A DNA stretch of 64,000 nucleotides from Pegea sp. RAD2-039 (lineage: Eukaryota > Chordata > Thaliacea > Salpida > Salpidae): NCBI GenBank assembly GCA_034620365.1, contig JAQGEQ010000380.1, forward strand, positions 496,001 through 560,000. Direction: 5' to 3'. The translations under genes and the position numbers were made by a program. The notes under the pieces are model-generated. The model was not told the DNA's origin. It was given only the letters and a program-made list of their open reading frames with translations, and made no database searches. Shown piece after piece: positions 1-14,100 of the stretch (positions within the stretch are counted from its first letter, which is position 1; the number at the start of each line of letters is the position of its first letter).

Positions 1-3000
1 ATTTGATACACTTTCAAGTTTTTTCTCAAATAAAAATAAATAAAACTGATAGCGGTAGGCATCGTATAAAAATATTTCAAAAAACTCCTGAAATTAGGCC
101 ATGAGAAACCTTAGAATGTTTATTATAGTGTTTAAGTATATCTATTAACAAATAACATTAACGATCACTTAGCCAGTAACCAAAACTTAAAGTAATATTA
201 TAAATTGTTAGAACATTTTGATTTAATTTAGATAAATGAATAATTTTATATATCCATCTGTTTTGATGCTAATGCTTGAGTATCTTTTATTTACTAAACC
301 AAGTAGAGTTTTTGCAATAATGAAAGGGATAAAAATAAATGAATTTTCTTAAATCATACAACCAATCATGGTTTTGTCTTTAGAATTAAGGATTTTAGAA
401 AGATAACACAGAATAAAAGAAATGATGTAGAGATCAAAATAAGTATATAAAATAAGAAATATATAAAATATCTTCATAATATAGCGATTATCACCCCCGC
501 CTAACACGTGGAAGAATCTAGATTCGAGCAACAAGGAAAAGTCCGAAAACCCCCAGTTAGAAGGACTTTAATGGTTAATGAGAAAACTTATGAAGATGCA
601 AAAATTCGAATTTAAAGCCTCATGGACAGTTGGTTGCTGTAATCAGTGTCGTTCTTGTTATTCTTGCAACTCCAGTTGCCGTAGCATTAGTCCTTTTTGT
701 TCCGCTGCATTAACTTGTTGCTGTGGAAAATGGAGTCCTGCTGTATAGAAAACAATGGATCTTCATAGTTTCTTCATAATCCTTGGGTTATCCATAATTT
801 TGCAGCATGGCTGTAACGCTAAACAACCTTTATCCTTGGTGCTGGTGATTGATGACACGGCCCAGTGCCCCAATATATTGAGATTGAGGTCAATTTTGGG
901 CAAAATTTATGTTTTTTTCACAACAACAAGGAAATACCACTATTTACTCACAACTGGGCGAGATACTCATTATCTAGCGATGTAAGATCGTGCAGCATAA
1001 ATTTAATAACAGATAATAATGGTGGAGTTTTAACTTTTTTTAACATTCAAAGTACACTGATTTGGATCGACTTAACCTCTCGTCGCGTTGAAATGAAGCT
1101 TTTTATATAGTAGTTATTAAAATTTATATGCATATCATTTTGAAATTATTGTGTAAAGAGTTAATACTATTGATTAATGGTTTAACTGAAGACTGGTATA
1201 TTGATACAGTCCTTATGGCAGATTATATTATTTTTACCAATGTGGGCAAATGTTATTGTTTTAATAGTCGATATCAAATATATAGGATGATTACATTAAC
1301 AAAAGTTCAACCATCTCTATTCAGATTTAAACTTTTAGTAGAAATATCAACTGTAACTAGAACCTCCCAAAAATGATTAAGAGGAAACACAGAAAAATAT
1401 TTCAAGGTTTATTTTATCTCATTTATTGAGTCGATTTTTCAAATATTATCTAATTGCATAGAATAAGGATACAGTAAGGTATTAAAAGTAATTAATTAAA
1501 AAGCTTCCTAATAAACCTAATTTATAAGAAATTTTGTATTACCGAAATGTATTATCGAAATATGTCATTATATTGGACTAAGTTGTTCTAGGGTTGGTTT
1601 TTACAAAGATCTGCAAAATCTGTTTATTTTGTATATTATCTTAAAAATATCTAACTAGTCATATTGAAAAGCTAATAAAATTTTGTGCAAGTAAAAAGCT
1701 GATCAATTATGACTTGATCCATTTGTAGGTTTATTTTGTAGCACCAGTGAGTGAAATTTATATTTAGTGAAAAGTACTTGTTGATGAAGAGTTTAAAAAA
1801 TGATCAAGATAATTTGGATTGAACTCTTGAAAATGATCTGTGCTAGATATAATTAGTAGTAAAATAGAATCAAACGGAATCTTATAAATCAAACGGATTT
1901 AAAATTCCTTGGTGGCTTAAATATTGGCCATAAACTCATAATTAATTTTATACAATAAATGATCTATTTTACTTTTTATTAATGAGCCAATTTTGTCTGA
2001 TAAAAATTTCAGCTGAAAAAATGAAATCACTAAAACTAAAGTGGTGCAAATCCTGTTAGGGAATTTGCCAATTTCTCATACCTAGCTTGAATTTCTCCTT
2101 TTCTAAATTGATTTTTGATCTTCAAGTAAATGTTAAAGATAAATCTTGATAAGAAATTTTAACACAAGAGCAAACGACGAAGAAGAATTGCCCACGCAAT
2201 CTACCTTTCTATCTATAGACTTATTATAAACAGAGTTAATACCGCAAAAATCGACAAATTGCTAAATTTAATTGAATAATGAAGAAAAGGTCGCTAATTG
2301 CTTCTAAAATGATTTAGCCAAGATTATGAAATACAAAAGAAAAGCTACTCTGCTTGAAAGTCATTCGAATGATGTTCATTATTTAACTGGTTATAAAGTC
2401 AAAAAAAGTAAACAATAAATTGGTCATTAAGGCAAAAAAACACAAAGTTTGCTTGTCCTACCCACACCCTCTCTACTACGAAAAGTCAATTTTCTAAAAG
2501 CAGCTGATAAGTCTAGCAAATGTGAAGCTATAGAAATGTTTTATTATTGACCAGGAATAAAAGACAAATATAACGCTCATGTATACAAGCTATACACAAG
2601 TCAGTAATATGAAAAATATGAGAGTAAATCAAAGAGGTTGAATTTAGGAGCTGAGAATTTCAAGAAGAACTAACTAATAATGAAATTGATAAAACCAGTA
2701 CAACCTTCCATTCAATCTTTAATTATTCATTTAGAGGAAAAAGGAAATAAGAATGGAACACAAACAAGCAAGTATACGTGAAAAAGATACATAAAACGGA
2801 ATTAAAACGGAGTTGAAATTATTTTGATACATAGTCATTAATACTCAAAATTTGAGAAGCCAAAAAAGCATGACTCAGCTTTTTCCAGGAAAACTAAAAA
2901 AATTAGCCTTAATAAATTAAAGAATTTTCGATATGGAGATCCGAAAGGTTTTAAATAGGATGAGGTTTAAAAGATGAGAAATTAAGGGTTATAGAGGAAG

Positions 3001-3125
3001 AAATAGGTTTCATTTTGTGATGACCATGACTAATATGTCTCTTCACTGAAATGTAGCAGAAACATACGGTTAGAATTCAACTCTTCCTTACATATCAGAA
3101 GCTTTTGATAAAGAAGAATGAAAAG
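1..3125. other. AT-rich region without a supportable gene
   Basis: I see no exon chain here. The distal part probably includes the 3' UTR of the minus-strand Rab1 gene; an AATAAA on the minus strand lies at 2540-2545, about 580 bases past its stop. Between 540 and 1110 the DNA is locally less AT-rich and holds short overlapping open frames, including a cysteine-rich one at 578-748 and a hydrophobic one in another frame. Neither has a splice context that I could close. Stretches near 2030-2980 read as lysine-rich fragments broken by stops and may be a decayed element, but I recognise no domain. Confidence 0.6.
578..748 (+). CDS. Possible 56-residue cysteine-rich small ORF
   Basis: This frame opens with ATG at 578, right after an in-frame TAA at 569-571, and ends with TAG at 746-748. 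It encodes 56 residues with ten cysteines in the C-terminal half, spaced CC-x2-C-x2-C-x2-C-x3-C-x6-C-x5-CCC. Another frame of the same DNA (about 627-710) reads as an unbroken hydrophobic segment rich in Val, Leu and Ala, so one or both patterns may be chance. No signal peptide is visible, nor a promoter or flanking exon. It could be an exon of a larger gene, a small secreted or palmitoylated protein, or noise. No family is recognised. Confidence 0.15.
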   Translation: MRKLMKMQKFEFKASWTVGCCNQCRSCYSCNSSCRSISPFCSAALTCCCGKWSPAV

Positions 3126-4536
<1,411 letters not shown>

Positions 4537-6914
4537 AACAAGTAAGCAGTTTCAAAAGGGGAAATTTGATATCTTAAATTTTGACAAACTAAAAACCTAA
4601 ACAAAATATTTATTAAATAAAATTATTAATTTTACTAAGCTATGAAAATGTCATTCATATTTTAAAACCAACTCAATTCAAAGCTTTGAAAATATTTAAA
4701 ACAGTTCTAAACACAAAATTTGATCAAATTTTTAATGAAAAGAAACTTTTCTCTTTTAGATTTCTTTCATCCAAATTTTAGAGAAAAATTATTAGCTGAA
4801 AATTGTTTTAAAAGCTATAATAAACATACCGAGAGCTTGACTAATAGGTAATTGAATTAGTATAATATTGATAATAATTATAACTTGAATTATGATATTG
4901 TTATTGATTAATATTTGATACTATTTAATATGATATTAAAACACAAGGCAACTTGCTTTCTTATTAAAAGTAAATCTTTCATAATAATGTATGCTGGATA
5001 CACAAACTACATTAAATACTATTAGCAAAGAAATGGTCCAAGTAACACATAAGATAGTTCCAAAAAACAAGATAAATTTAAATAAATTAAACAAAATAAT
5101 ATCTTATAAACTAAAGGCTGATTGAGATTCTTCCCAACAAAATAAACTGAAGCTCAACTGATTTTTAATCGATTCAAACCATTTAAAAAACCACTAAACC
5201 TGATACTTAAAAATCTTAAATAGTCATATATCTATATTTTAAGTTAAAAATCTTAGAAAATCGATTATTTCAGGTACATTTAATAACCAGATGAGGCAAA
5301 ATGTTTATTTTAGTCTAGCATAGGAGATCTTAAACATATAATAAAACCTATTTTTGTAAAATTACTAATAAGTAATATTATTAAATCTATTTATTACAAA
5401 AATATATTGGAACTAGAAATAGTTATTACAGCTATGTTAGCTTACTTTATCTGTTAAAAGTTATTTTATCTTAAAATATTAAAACAACATGTTATGTCAT
5501 TAAAGTTTCTACTATATAAAAATAATAATTACTAAAACTAACATTATTAAATATATAAAAACTAAAATAATGAAAAATATAGATAAATAATAATAATAAT
5601 CTAGAGAATTTAATAAACATAATATATACACAAGTTCTAAAAATCATAACTTACATATATCAAATCTAATCATATATAGCTCACAATATCTAATAATTAT
5701 ATCATTGTATTGATTTAATAACAACATATTATGATAAATAATAAAAGCCTAAATTAAAGCATAAAATAATAAGAGATTATCAATAATCACAAATTATGAA
5801 TTATTTCAGAATATATATATATCATTTTTAAAAAAATTAAAAAGCACTTTACAAAAATGAATTTTTAAAACTGGTCATGATTAAGAAATAAGGCGAAATA
5901 TTACATGATAGATTAAAAATAAAAGCAATAAACTTACAAATAAAACCAAAAGTACCTGAAAACTGATAAACAAACTTATAACAAAATAACAAATTTTTTT
6001 TAAAACTTGAATAATAACAACAGCTATTTTCTTTTATTTATTAAAAATATGGATGACACAACACTTTTAAACAATGAAAATCATTGTAATATTGTTTTTT
6101 ACTTTAAAAATACTTCTAATTTCAAATATTTCTAATCTTAAACCAAAAATCTGTTTTAATTTATTTTTGAAGTAAAAGTATTTTGAAATGGCAAAAAAAG
6201 TAAACACAAAATTTAGTCACTTCACAATTTTTAATTATATAACACTTTGAGTTAAAGCAACAAATAAAGTAATCCAGTTTAAAAAATAAATATTTACTTA
6301 AATAATTGAAATAAATAAAATTTAAGTAAGCTTAAAACAAAAAAGATTTTTTATGAAAACATAATTCAAATCATAATAATAAGAAGACTCTGGCCTTTTT
6401 TATCTGGAACATTTATATCAAAATTATCTAATAAACAAACTCAAAGTAAACTTTTAAATAGAATATCAAAATTCATAAACAAAAATTTAGCAACAAAGCA
6501 AAAATACATGAAAATCAACTCGGAAAAATTACTGAATAGTAAGCAGTTAGTTGATATTATTGAGTACCATTTAAAATTTAATGTTTTAGGTGTTGAGTGA
6601 TTTTCTGAAATAATATATTACAAATAATTAAAATCATAAAATTCAAGCATTAAATTTATTTTATAAAAAATCCATAGCCCATACAAAGAGACTTCTTGAT
6701 AAATCAAAGAGTTTGTTATAGAAGTTATGAAAAAATGTAAATAAACTTTTTTTTAATCATTTCATAAAAGTAAAGAATTCCATGATAGACCAAGCCTAGT
6801 TTTTAAACAACTTTATTAAGTGATTTTTATTTAAAAAATATATTGCTATAATGTAAAATCAAACGATTAGATGATACATTGAACCCTTAAAATGTTATAA
6901 AAACTAATAATAAC

Positions 6915-7045
6915 AGGCCATAGGCCTAAGCGACAACCTAACCAAGAGACTCAGGCTAAAACTGTAATCAAACTGACGTCATCAAAAAGACGTGGCATGA
7001 ATGGTAATTTCCTAGTCATGTGATCTGTGCTGCGGTTGACTGTTT
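6915..7045. promoter_or_regulatory. GC-richer patch with CRE octamer, candidate promoter or enhancer
   Basis: Within very AT-rich DNA this patch carries the CREB/ATF octamer TGACGTCA at 6974-6981 and, 8 bases on, GACGTGG at 6989-6995, which resembles the core of unfolded-protein-response elements. A CATGTGA E-box-like string (7017-7023) follows. It lies 2.4 kb upstream of the Rab1 start, on the correct side to drive that gene through an untranslated first exon. That link is inference; no TATA box or transcript start was identified. Confidence 0.25.
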
Positions 7046-9693
7046 AACTTCAGTTAACTTTTGCAATAAATCAACTTTGATAAAATTATTTTGACGAGAA
7101 TCTTAAAAGTATTCTATAAAAAATTATCTATGTGTGGGTACTTTATAAAAATTAGTTTAATTAGTGTATTACTTAATTTCTACAATTAATTATCTATGAT
7201 TCAAACTACTATTATTAATCATAACTATTCATCAAACATAAGGTATATTTACAAAAGTTTAAATTTGAAACTGATTGCATAATCCTATTAAAATTACCTA
7301 ATAAAGCTAGAAGTAAACCAAAATGTTAAATTTGAATCAGTAAATTCTAAATAAGCGATTAGGTTATTGCTTACTTTTCCATCAAGAGTTGTTTTACATT
7401 AAATAAACACATTAAAGCTGTTTTTTCCTAATTATTATATAGAAACATTTTTTGTTTAGTAAAAATGGGATTTATACATTTAACTGATGGTCGCAAAGCG
7501 CCTATTATTGGTGATACTTGCTACATTTATCTGTAAAATTTTTAAGCTATGTTCTAACACTTATAAGCTTTTTTACTTGTAAATTTTACTTTACTTGTAC
7601 TGATTGTTATTATAACAAGCAATTGCTATAGCGACCCTTTTAAATTGAGTGATTAAGTAGATGTAAACAAATTATTTAAAAATTTACAGTTGCTGAACAA
7701 GATTCGTATTGATAAAAATACTCGACACTACATAAGCTTTGTAACATTTGATATTCTGAAATAAGAGTTAAGTTTTTAAAAAAAGGTTTATCAAAAAATA
7801 AATCATAGATAAGCATCTTACAACAACTGCTTGCAACACAAACTTTTAGAAATACATAAAGCACGTTACAAGACTAAAGAAAAATATTATTTCAGTAATA
7901 AAGTAAAATCTCAGCAAGAGATATTTCATCGATAATTTGTACATTTGAAATTTCTATTGTTTCAATTTGAAATATTTTATAGCAGTTTTTAAGTCGGTAA
8001 AAAATTCTTAAAGAATGCTTCTTCATGAAATAACAAAAATATTTTGAATTTGATTTGCTGTTATCTAAGAAAACAGAATTTATGTTTTAGTCTCTTTGAA
8101 TAGTATTGTTGGTTAGTCGTTTTATATGAGTATAATAGTTATATATATTGTTATTTTCTATGGTGATTAATAGTCTAAAAAAGTATTGGATTGCATTAGT
8201 TGTCAATAGAATGTTTGTAAATATTTACTTTTTTTATATAAACAGTTTCTTTTAAAACCTATTTTCAATCTTCAGTATATATTTTAACTTATAAACTATT
8301 TTATATAGATAAACTCACTTGCCTAAAATTTTCAGACATAACCAAGAAACGTTAAAATAACTTTTCTTGTTTATAAAAGAAAATATCTCTGAAAATAAAC
8401 TATTTGAAAATACCGTAGATTTTCATTTTTAAAATATATAGAAGTTAATAAAAGAGTTATCAGCTATATTATTAACAAATAAATAAAACTATTGTCTTAC
8501 TTTTTGATTTGTAAAGTTAACATTAGGCCTAATTAGATTTTATCCTATTAGAATAAGAATTAGGATTTTGTATATCAAAGATTTTCTTAAAGCTACTCAT
8601 TTATATAGTTTTTTTTGTAGAGTTTTCTTTAACTAATGAAGTAAACTTTTTTGCTTCATTTTATATTTACATATTAAGTAACTTAAAATGATATTTAGAT
8701 AATAACTTTAAGAAATGTAAACTTTTAGTTTAAACTTAAATAAAAAGTTAATGATTATTACTTACCATCATTTTTGTTTATCTATTATTTTTTGTATAGG
8801 ATTTGTAGAACAGATTGAAGTTATAAATAATTTTATATTTGCCTTTTAATTCTAGATTCTTTGTGAGTTTCAGGTATGGAAGAAATCATAAATTTCTAAC
8901 TGTTATATTTTCTATGTATTTTTGTAAGCTTTTTTAATAAATAGCATTATTATAATATTCATAAATAACATAACAAATCTAAAAACATTTTATTTAGTGT
9001 AACACTCGGTATGATTTACATTAATTCAAGAAAAAAAATTTAGTAAGACTTTATTATATTATTTTTACTTTTTAGGTTGTTAAGATCATATATTACCACA
9101 ATTCAATTGTTTTCTTCTTTGAAAGCAAACTTATAATTTAAATTCAGAGTTTCTTTGTAAATGTAAAACTAAAGTAAAAAAGAGAACAAAACTTGTTTTG
9201 TAACAACACAAAGTAGCAATTTCAAACAAATTATTTTATCTGAAATCGCTTGCTGGAAATATTTTTTTTTCAGTTTTAAAAGTCAAATAAACAAAAAACA
9301 GATACTCGCTATAGTTCAAAATTCAAAAATTTATCCATTTAATAAAAATTAAAGTTGATTCAAAGATGAAGGAAAATCAGGAAGTTGTTAAGAGTTTAGA
9401 AGACTTATTGGTGACATTAAAAAGTGTATTTTGTTGAAAATTACAAAATGTCAATCTTTCTTGCAATTTTTTACAGAACTTAATTTGCTAGCTTTTTTTT
9501 TACTTCATGGTGATCTTATAAATAGAGATGTAAAAGTTTTTATTCGTTATCATGAAAGTTGAATTTAAATAGCTGCTTCTACATTATTTCGTGCTTCTTG
9601 AATATTTGTTCTTAATATTTGCAATAATCTAAGTATATATTTAATAGCAAGGAGAAAGTTTTAAAATAAATACAACTGTCTGCCGGTGCTGAG

Positions 9694-9760
9694 AATTTAT
9701 CTTTTCGATAATTTATCTTTTTGATAATATCGTTTCGATAATTTATCTTTTCGATAATTT
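9694..9760. repeat. Short 16-bp minisatellite with GATA cores
   Basis: Four head-to-tail units of about 16 bases (AATTTATCTTTTCGAT type; 9694-9709, 9710-9725, a 14-base variant at 9726-9739, 9740-9755) are followed by a partial unit. Each junction creates CGATAA or TGATAA, so the array presents GATA motifs on one strand and TTATC on the other. No gene overlaps it. Confidence 0.75.
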
Positions 9761-10743
9761 GTTTGTATTTTTCACCGTCAGCCCATTTAATTTGAAAAAT
9801 TTTGGAAATATTTTGTTAATAATATTTAGATTTCATTTATTTTCTCTAATAAACTTTCCTAAATTTTCTAAATAAACTACTGATATTGTTTAATTAATAA
9901 CTTTTACATTAACTGATATTTAAATTGATATTTTAATATTACGTTGTTTACGTCATTTGAAAATTTTATTTTTTTCTAACGTTCAAAAGTCTAATTGTCA
10001 TTGAATAATAGTTTTGAGAATGGTAACATATGAGTAATACTCGTAGGACTTGCAGCAAGTTAAAATTAATTATGACATTATTTGTTCGCCTTATCAAACA
10101 CGTGAAACAATTATTCTTTTTGTTCCGAACTTTTATTTTCAATCGAATTTCTAGAAGCCTGTTATTATTCTCAACTACATTAAAACTTTTTCAGCAATGT
10201 CAAAAGAAATCATTTTTAAGTAGAAGCAACACAGGAGTCTGTTATGGTTGAATAATTAGCAAAAATTAAGTGCAAGTTTTGGACAATCTATATTAATTAG
10301 AAATTTAGTTATTTTATTTCCAATAGAAGATGATTTTCAACTTTGTTATGAGATCATATTAATTAGATCACTCTAATAATATATTTATTGATAGAAGAAC
10401 AGTTTACTAGCTTCGTTTCTGAAAAACGCATTCATTATTTTAAAAACTATTTTTTACCATATATGGCACAACAAATAATAAGGTGATTGATGAGTTATGT
10501 TTAAAAAACTTATCTTCATATGATTTAAAAAACTTCGTTTTTAAATCACACAAAATCAGAAACCGGAAACCAAAGTTGTTATTTTTCATTTTTGTTATTG
10601 TCCATTTTAATCTGCCTTATGTCTCTTCTGAAATGGTTATAAATTAGAAAAGATAAAGTTAAACTCAACATTAACTTTCTTCTAGTATTTCGTTTGTTTA
10701 CTGCTACGCTCAGCTGATGGTCATGCTTGGAATAATTTGAAGA

Positions 10744-10761
10744 CGTCATCAATTGATGACG
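10744..10761. promoter_or_regulatory. Perfect 18-bp palindrome with CRE-like half-sites
   Basis: CGTCATCAATTGATGACG is its own reverse complement. Each arm carries the half-site TGACG/CGTCA recognised by ATF/CREB-type bZIP factors, and the left arm continues as GACGTCATC. It lies about 440 bases upstream of the integrin alpha start codon, a plausible promoter position. Function is inferred from shape and position only. Confidence 0.35.
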
Positions 10762-11198
10762 AATCATTTTTGTGCCGAAGTATTGAGATTTTTTCCTTAG
10801 TAGAGAAACTCTTCAACATTTTGAACTCAAACTTTCTAATAATTATTTTCAGAGTTTATATAAAAGGTTTTTTTATGTATAGTTTGTTTTTTGACATTGA
10901 AGTAGTTAGACTTCACAACTTTGAGAGCATATTTGCAAAATTATTTCCATTTATAGAAATAATTTGTTGTGTTTAAGATAGTTGATAAATGTTTAACTAG
11001 ATATATTTATATCTAAAATAGACTTTGAATAAATATTTTACGTTTCTATTTTATTAACTTTTTGCAGATACTTTCTGTAAATCTAACTGGTTTATTATCT
11101 GACAGTTTTTTGTATTTTGTCTTCAGAAACAAGAGTTTAGTTTTTATTTATTTTATGTATATAAATATATTTTAGGTTGTAAGAATTTTCTATTCGAG

Positions 11199-14100
11199 AT
11201 GAAGGTATTTATTGGAATCATTTTATCTATAATTTTGTATAATTGCTATGCTTTTAATCTTGATGAGTTGAATCCAATCATAAAGAAAGGTCCAAGCAAA
11301 AGTATGTTTGGTACGTCTGTCGCTCAATATCTTTACAAGCAGCATAACAAGAGCTTAAGCAACGCTGTATTACTTGTTGGAGCACCAAAATACAATTTCA
11401 ATAAAAGTTTAGGTGAAACAGGAACTATATTTAAATGTGCAATGTCTTCAAAGGTAGATGATTGTCAGTCAGTTTACATTGGAGGCTCTGCTTATCTGAA
11501 CAATTCTAACAAATCTATGACACATGAGCAGTTCTTAGGGTTTTCATTAGAAGCTCAAAAAGCCGAAGGTTTAATTGCAACGTGCGCACATCTTTGGCAT
11601 TTTATAGAAAAAGACTCATATGGTAAATATGATAAAAAAATATCAGGGAAATGTTTTCTTCTGAACATGACAGAAGATTCAACTCAGATTCAAGCAAACT
11701 ACACGACTGATCAAATAAAAGATATGCCTTATAGCCGTAATGATGGGAAATACTTTTGTCAGTTGGGAACATCAGTAGCATTTGGTGAAAACGACGTTTA
11801 TTTTGGAGCACCAGGTTGCTATGACAGAAGAGGAACCGTTCTAGCTGTTGATACATCTGCTAAAAAATTAGAACCAAAAACTTTAAATAGTTATTCATGG
11901 GCTGAGTCATATTCAAATGTTGGTTATGCGATAGCAGCTTCAAAACATCAAAGTAGATTAGTGGCAACTGGAGCACCTCGCTATTCTGATGCTGGTTGTG
12001 TTTTCGTCATAAAGCTTGACAGTAAATTTGAGAAAACACAGACATTGTGTACTAAAGTGGTCGCTGCATCTTTTGGTTCATCGCTAGAGTTTGCTGATTT
12101 GAATGGAGATGGATTGGATGATTTAATAGTTGGGTCTCCATATCAATACAATTCTACGAAGCAGCACCAAGGTGCTGTATTTGTTTATTATCAAGTAAAT
12201 AAAAGTTCAAAGTTTATATTTAATAAAATACCAGTTGCGATTTACGGCTCGCCAAACTCTAATTTCGGAATTTCAATTCAAAATCTTGCTGATTTGAATA
12301 AAGACGGTTTTGATGACATTGCAATTGGTGCTTCAAGTGATGATGGAGGATTCGGCACAGTTTCTATATTTTACGGAAAAAAATCAACCTCTCAGACTTT
12401 CCTTCCAAGCCAAATTATTAAAGGAAGGAATTTGAAGGAGAAATTTCCAGATAAAGTCGGTAATTTAACTGGTTTTGGATACTCATTAAGTGGCGGTTTG
12501 GATATGGACATGAATGAGCTACCTGATTTATTAGTTGGCTCTACTTCTGAAAATGTTGTTCTACTACGTGCAAAGCCAATTATTAAAGTCTTAATTTCTA
12601 ATTTAAGTACTTCAGTTAATTTAATATCCTTCAAAACTGTTGGTCATGATCTTTTTAACAAAGCATCAACTTTTGTCATTAGCTGGTGCTTGGATTATGT
12701 TTCAGTTCCCAGCACATTTAACAACCCAATTAAAGTTAATTATACTTTAGAATTAGATACCTCTAAACCACATTCAAGATTTCTCTTTCCTTCAAATCAA
12801 CGTTATATCACAGAAAATATTTTACTCGAAAACTCTGCTTCCATTAAATGTATTTCAAAATCAGTTCAAATTCTTTCCCAAATCGTCGATAAATTATCAG
12901 CAGTGAAAATAGAACTGAAAATAAATTCAGTGAAGATTAAACGTCACTCGAGATTTAGAAGAGCAACAACAGAGCTTGCCGATTTAAATGATTTTCCCGT
13001 GTTAGATATTCTACAAGGGAACAACTACTCAATTGTGCTTGACATAAAGAATGAAAATTGTGGTGCAGATAATATCTGTAATAGTTCCATTGATTTTCAC
13101 GCATTTATAGCCGAAAAAGGGATCAATGATAATACTTGGAAAAAATTAAATGAATCGAATAATATGCCAACGTTACTTTATGAGTCTACTAAGGAGATTG
13201 GAATCTTAATAGCGGTAAAGAATACCGGTGAAGAGGCTCATCAAGCTAGACTTCGAATAGATCATTCACAAGAGCTTAGATTTGAACAAGCAGTTAATAT
13301 CAAAGGCGTTGGAGCAATCTATTCATGTATTGAGATGGAAGAAAATAATAAAACTTTTGTAGATTGTGATGTTGGCAACCCTTTTAGTTCTAATTCAAGT
13401 CTGATACTTGCTTTGAAATTTTCATTTGTTGATAACTTTGATGATATAGATGCCATAAACTTCACTGTTCAAGCTTCAACGACGAGTGAGAAAACAGCAG
13501 AATTGCTTCCAAAGATCTGTTCAGCTAAAATTGAGTTCTCAAATGAGATCTCAGTTTATGGTTATGCTACAGAAAAATATGAAACTTTAGAGTTTAGCGG
13601 CCAAGTGATTGGGCAGTCATCTGTAACAAAACCTGAAGATGTTGGAAATTACGTCATTCATACGTATGAGATCGAAAACACTGGATTTAAAGATGTAGAT
13701 CATACACAAGCGATGATTTCATGGCCTAACACACTCAAAAACCAAAAATGGCTTTTTTATTTTTTGGAAGTTACAGCTGAAGATAAATATGGAAGCCCAT
13801 CTAAAGATCTTATCACCTGCAAGTACAATAATCAAGGTATAAACCCTCTTGGCTTGAAATTTGAAACTAAAACACGAAAGAAGAGATCTTTACAAAGTTC
13901 AGAAAAATCTAAAGAACGAGTTTGGGATATCGTTTGTCCTATATATGAAGGATGTGTAAATATTATCTGTGATGTTGATTCAATCAAAAAACAAAGCTCC
14001 TTGTTAATCTACATCAAAGCTGTTGTATGGAATAGTACTTTCATAGAGGAATATGGAGACTCTCATGCAACTTTGGCGATTACATCTAACTTTCAGTTAA

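Larger units (their letters stand above)
4537..11198. other. AT-rich intergenic region between Rab1 and integrin alpha
   Basis: These 6.6 kb lie between the divergently arranged Rab1 and integrin alpha genes. I found no gene. Short open frames (for example 10030-10251 and 10737-10976) show no motif and no conserved splice context. Notable small features are a less AT-rich patch at 6915-7045 with a CRE octamer, a GATA-containing minisatellite at 9694-9760 and a perfect 18-bp palindrome at 10744-10761. Untranslated first exons and promoters of both neighbouring genes may sit here. Confidence 0.6.

Noticed and set aside
755-1110. Overlapping open frames of 76 and 81 codons as a possible gene
   Set aside because: The frames overlap one another, the second starts at a GTG, no splice context or domain is visible, and the frames are no longer than expected by chance. 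Only the neighbouring cysteine-rich frame was kept, at low confidence.
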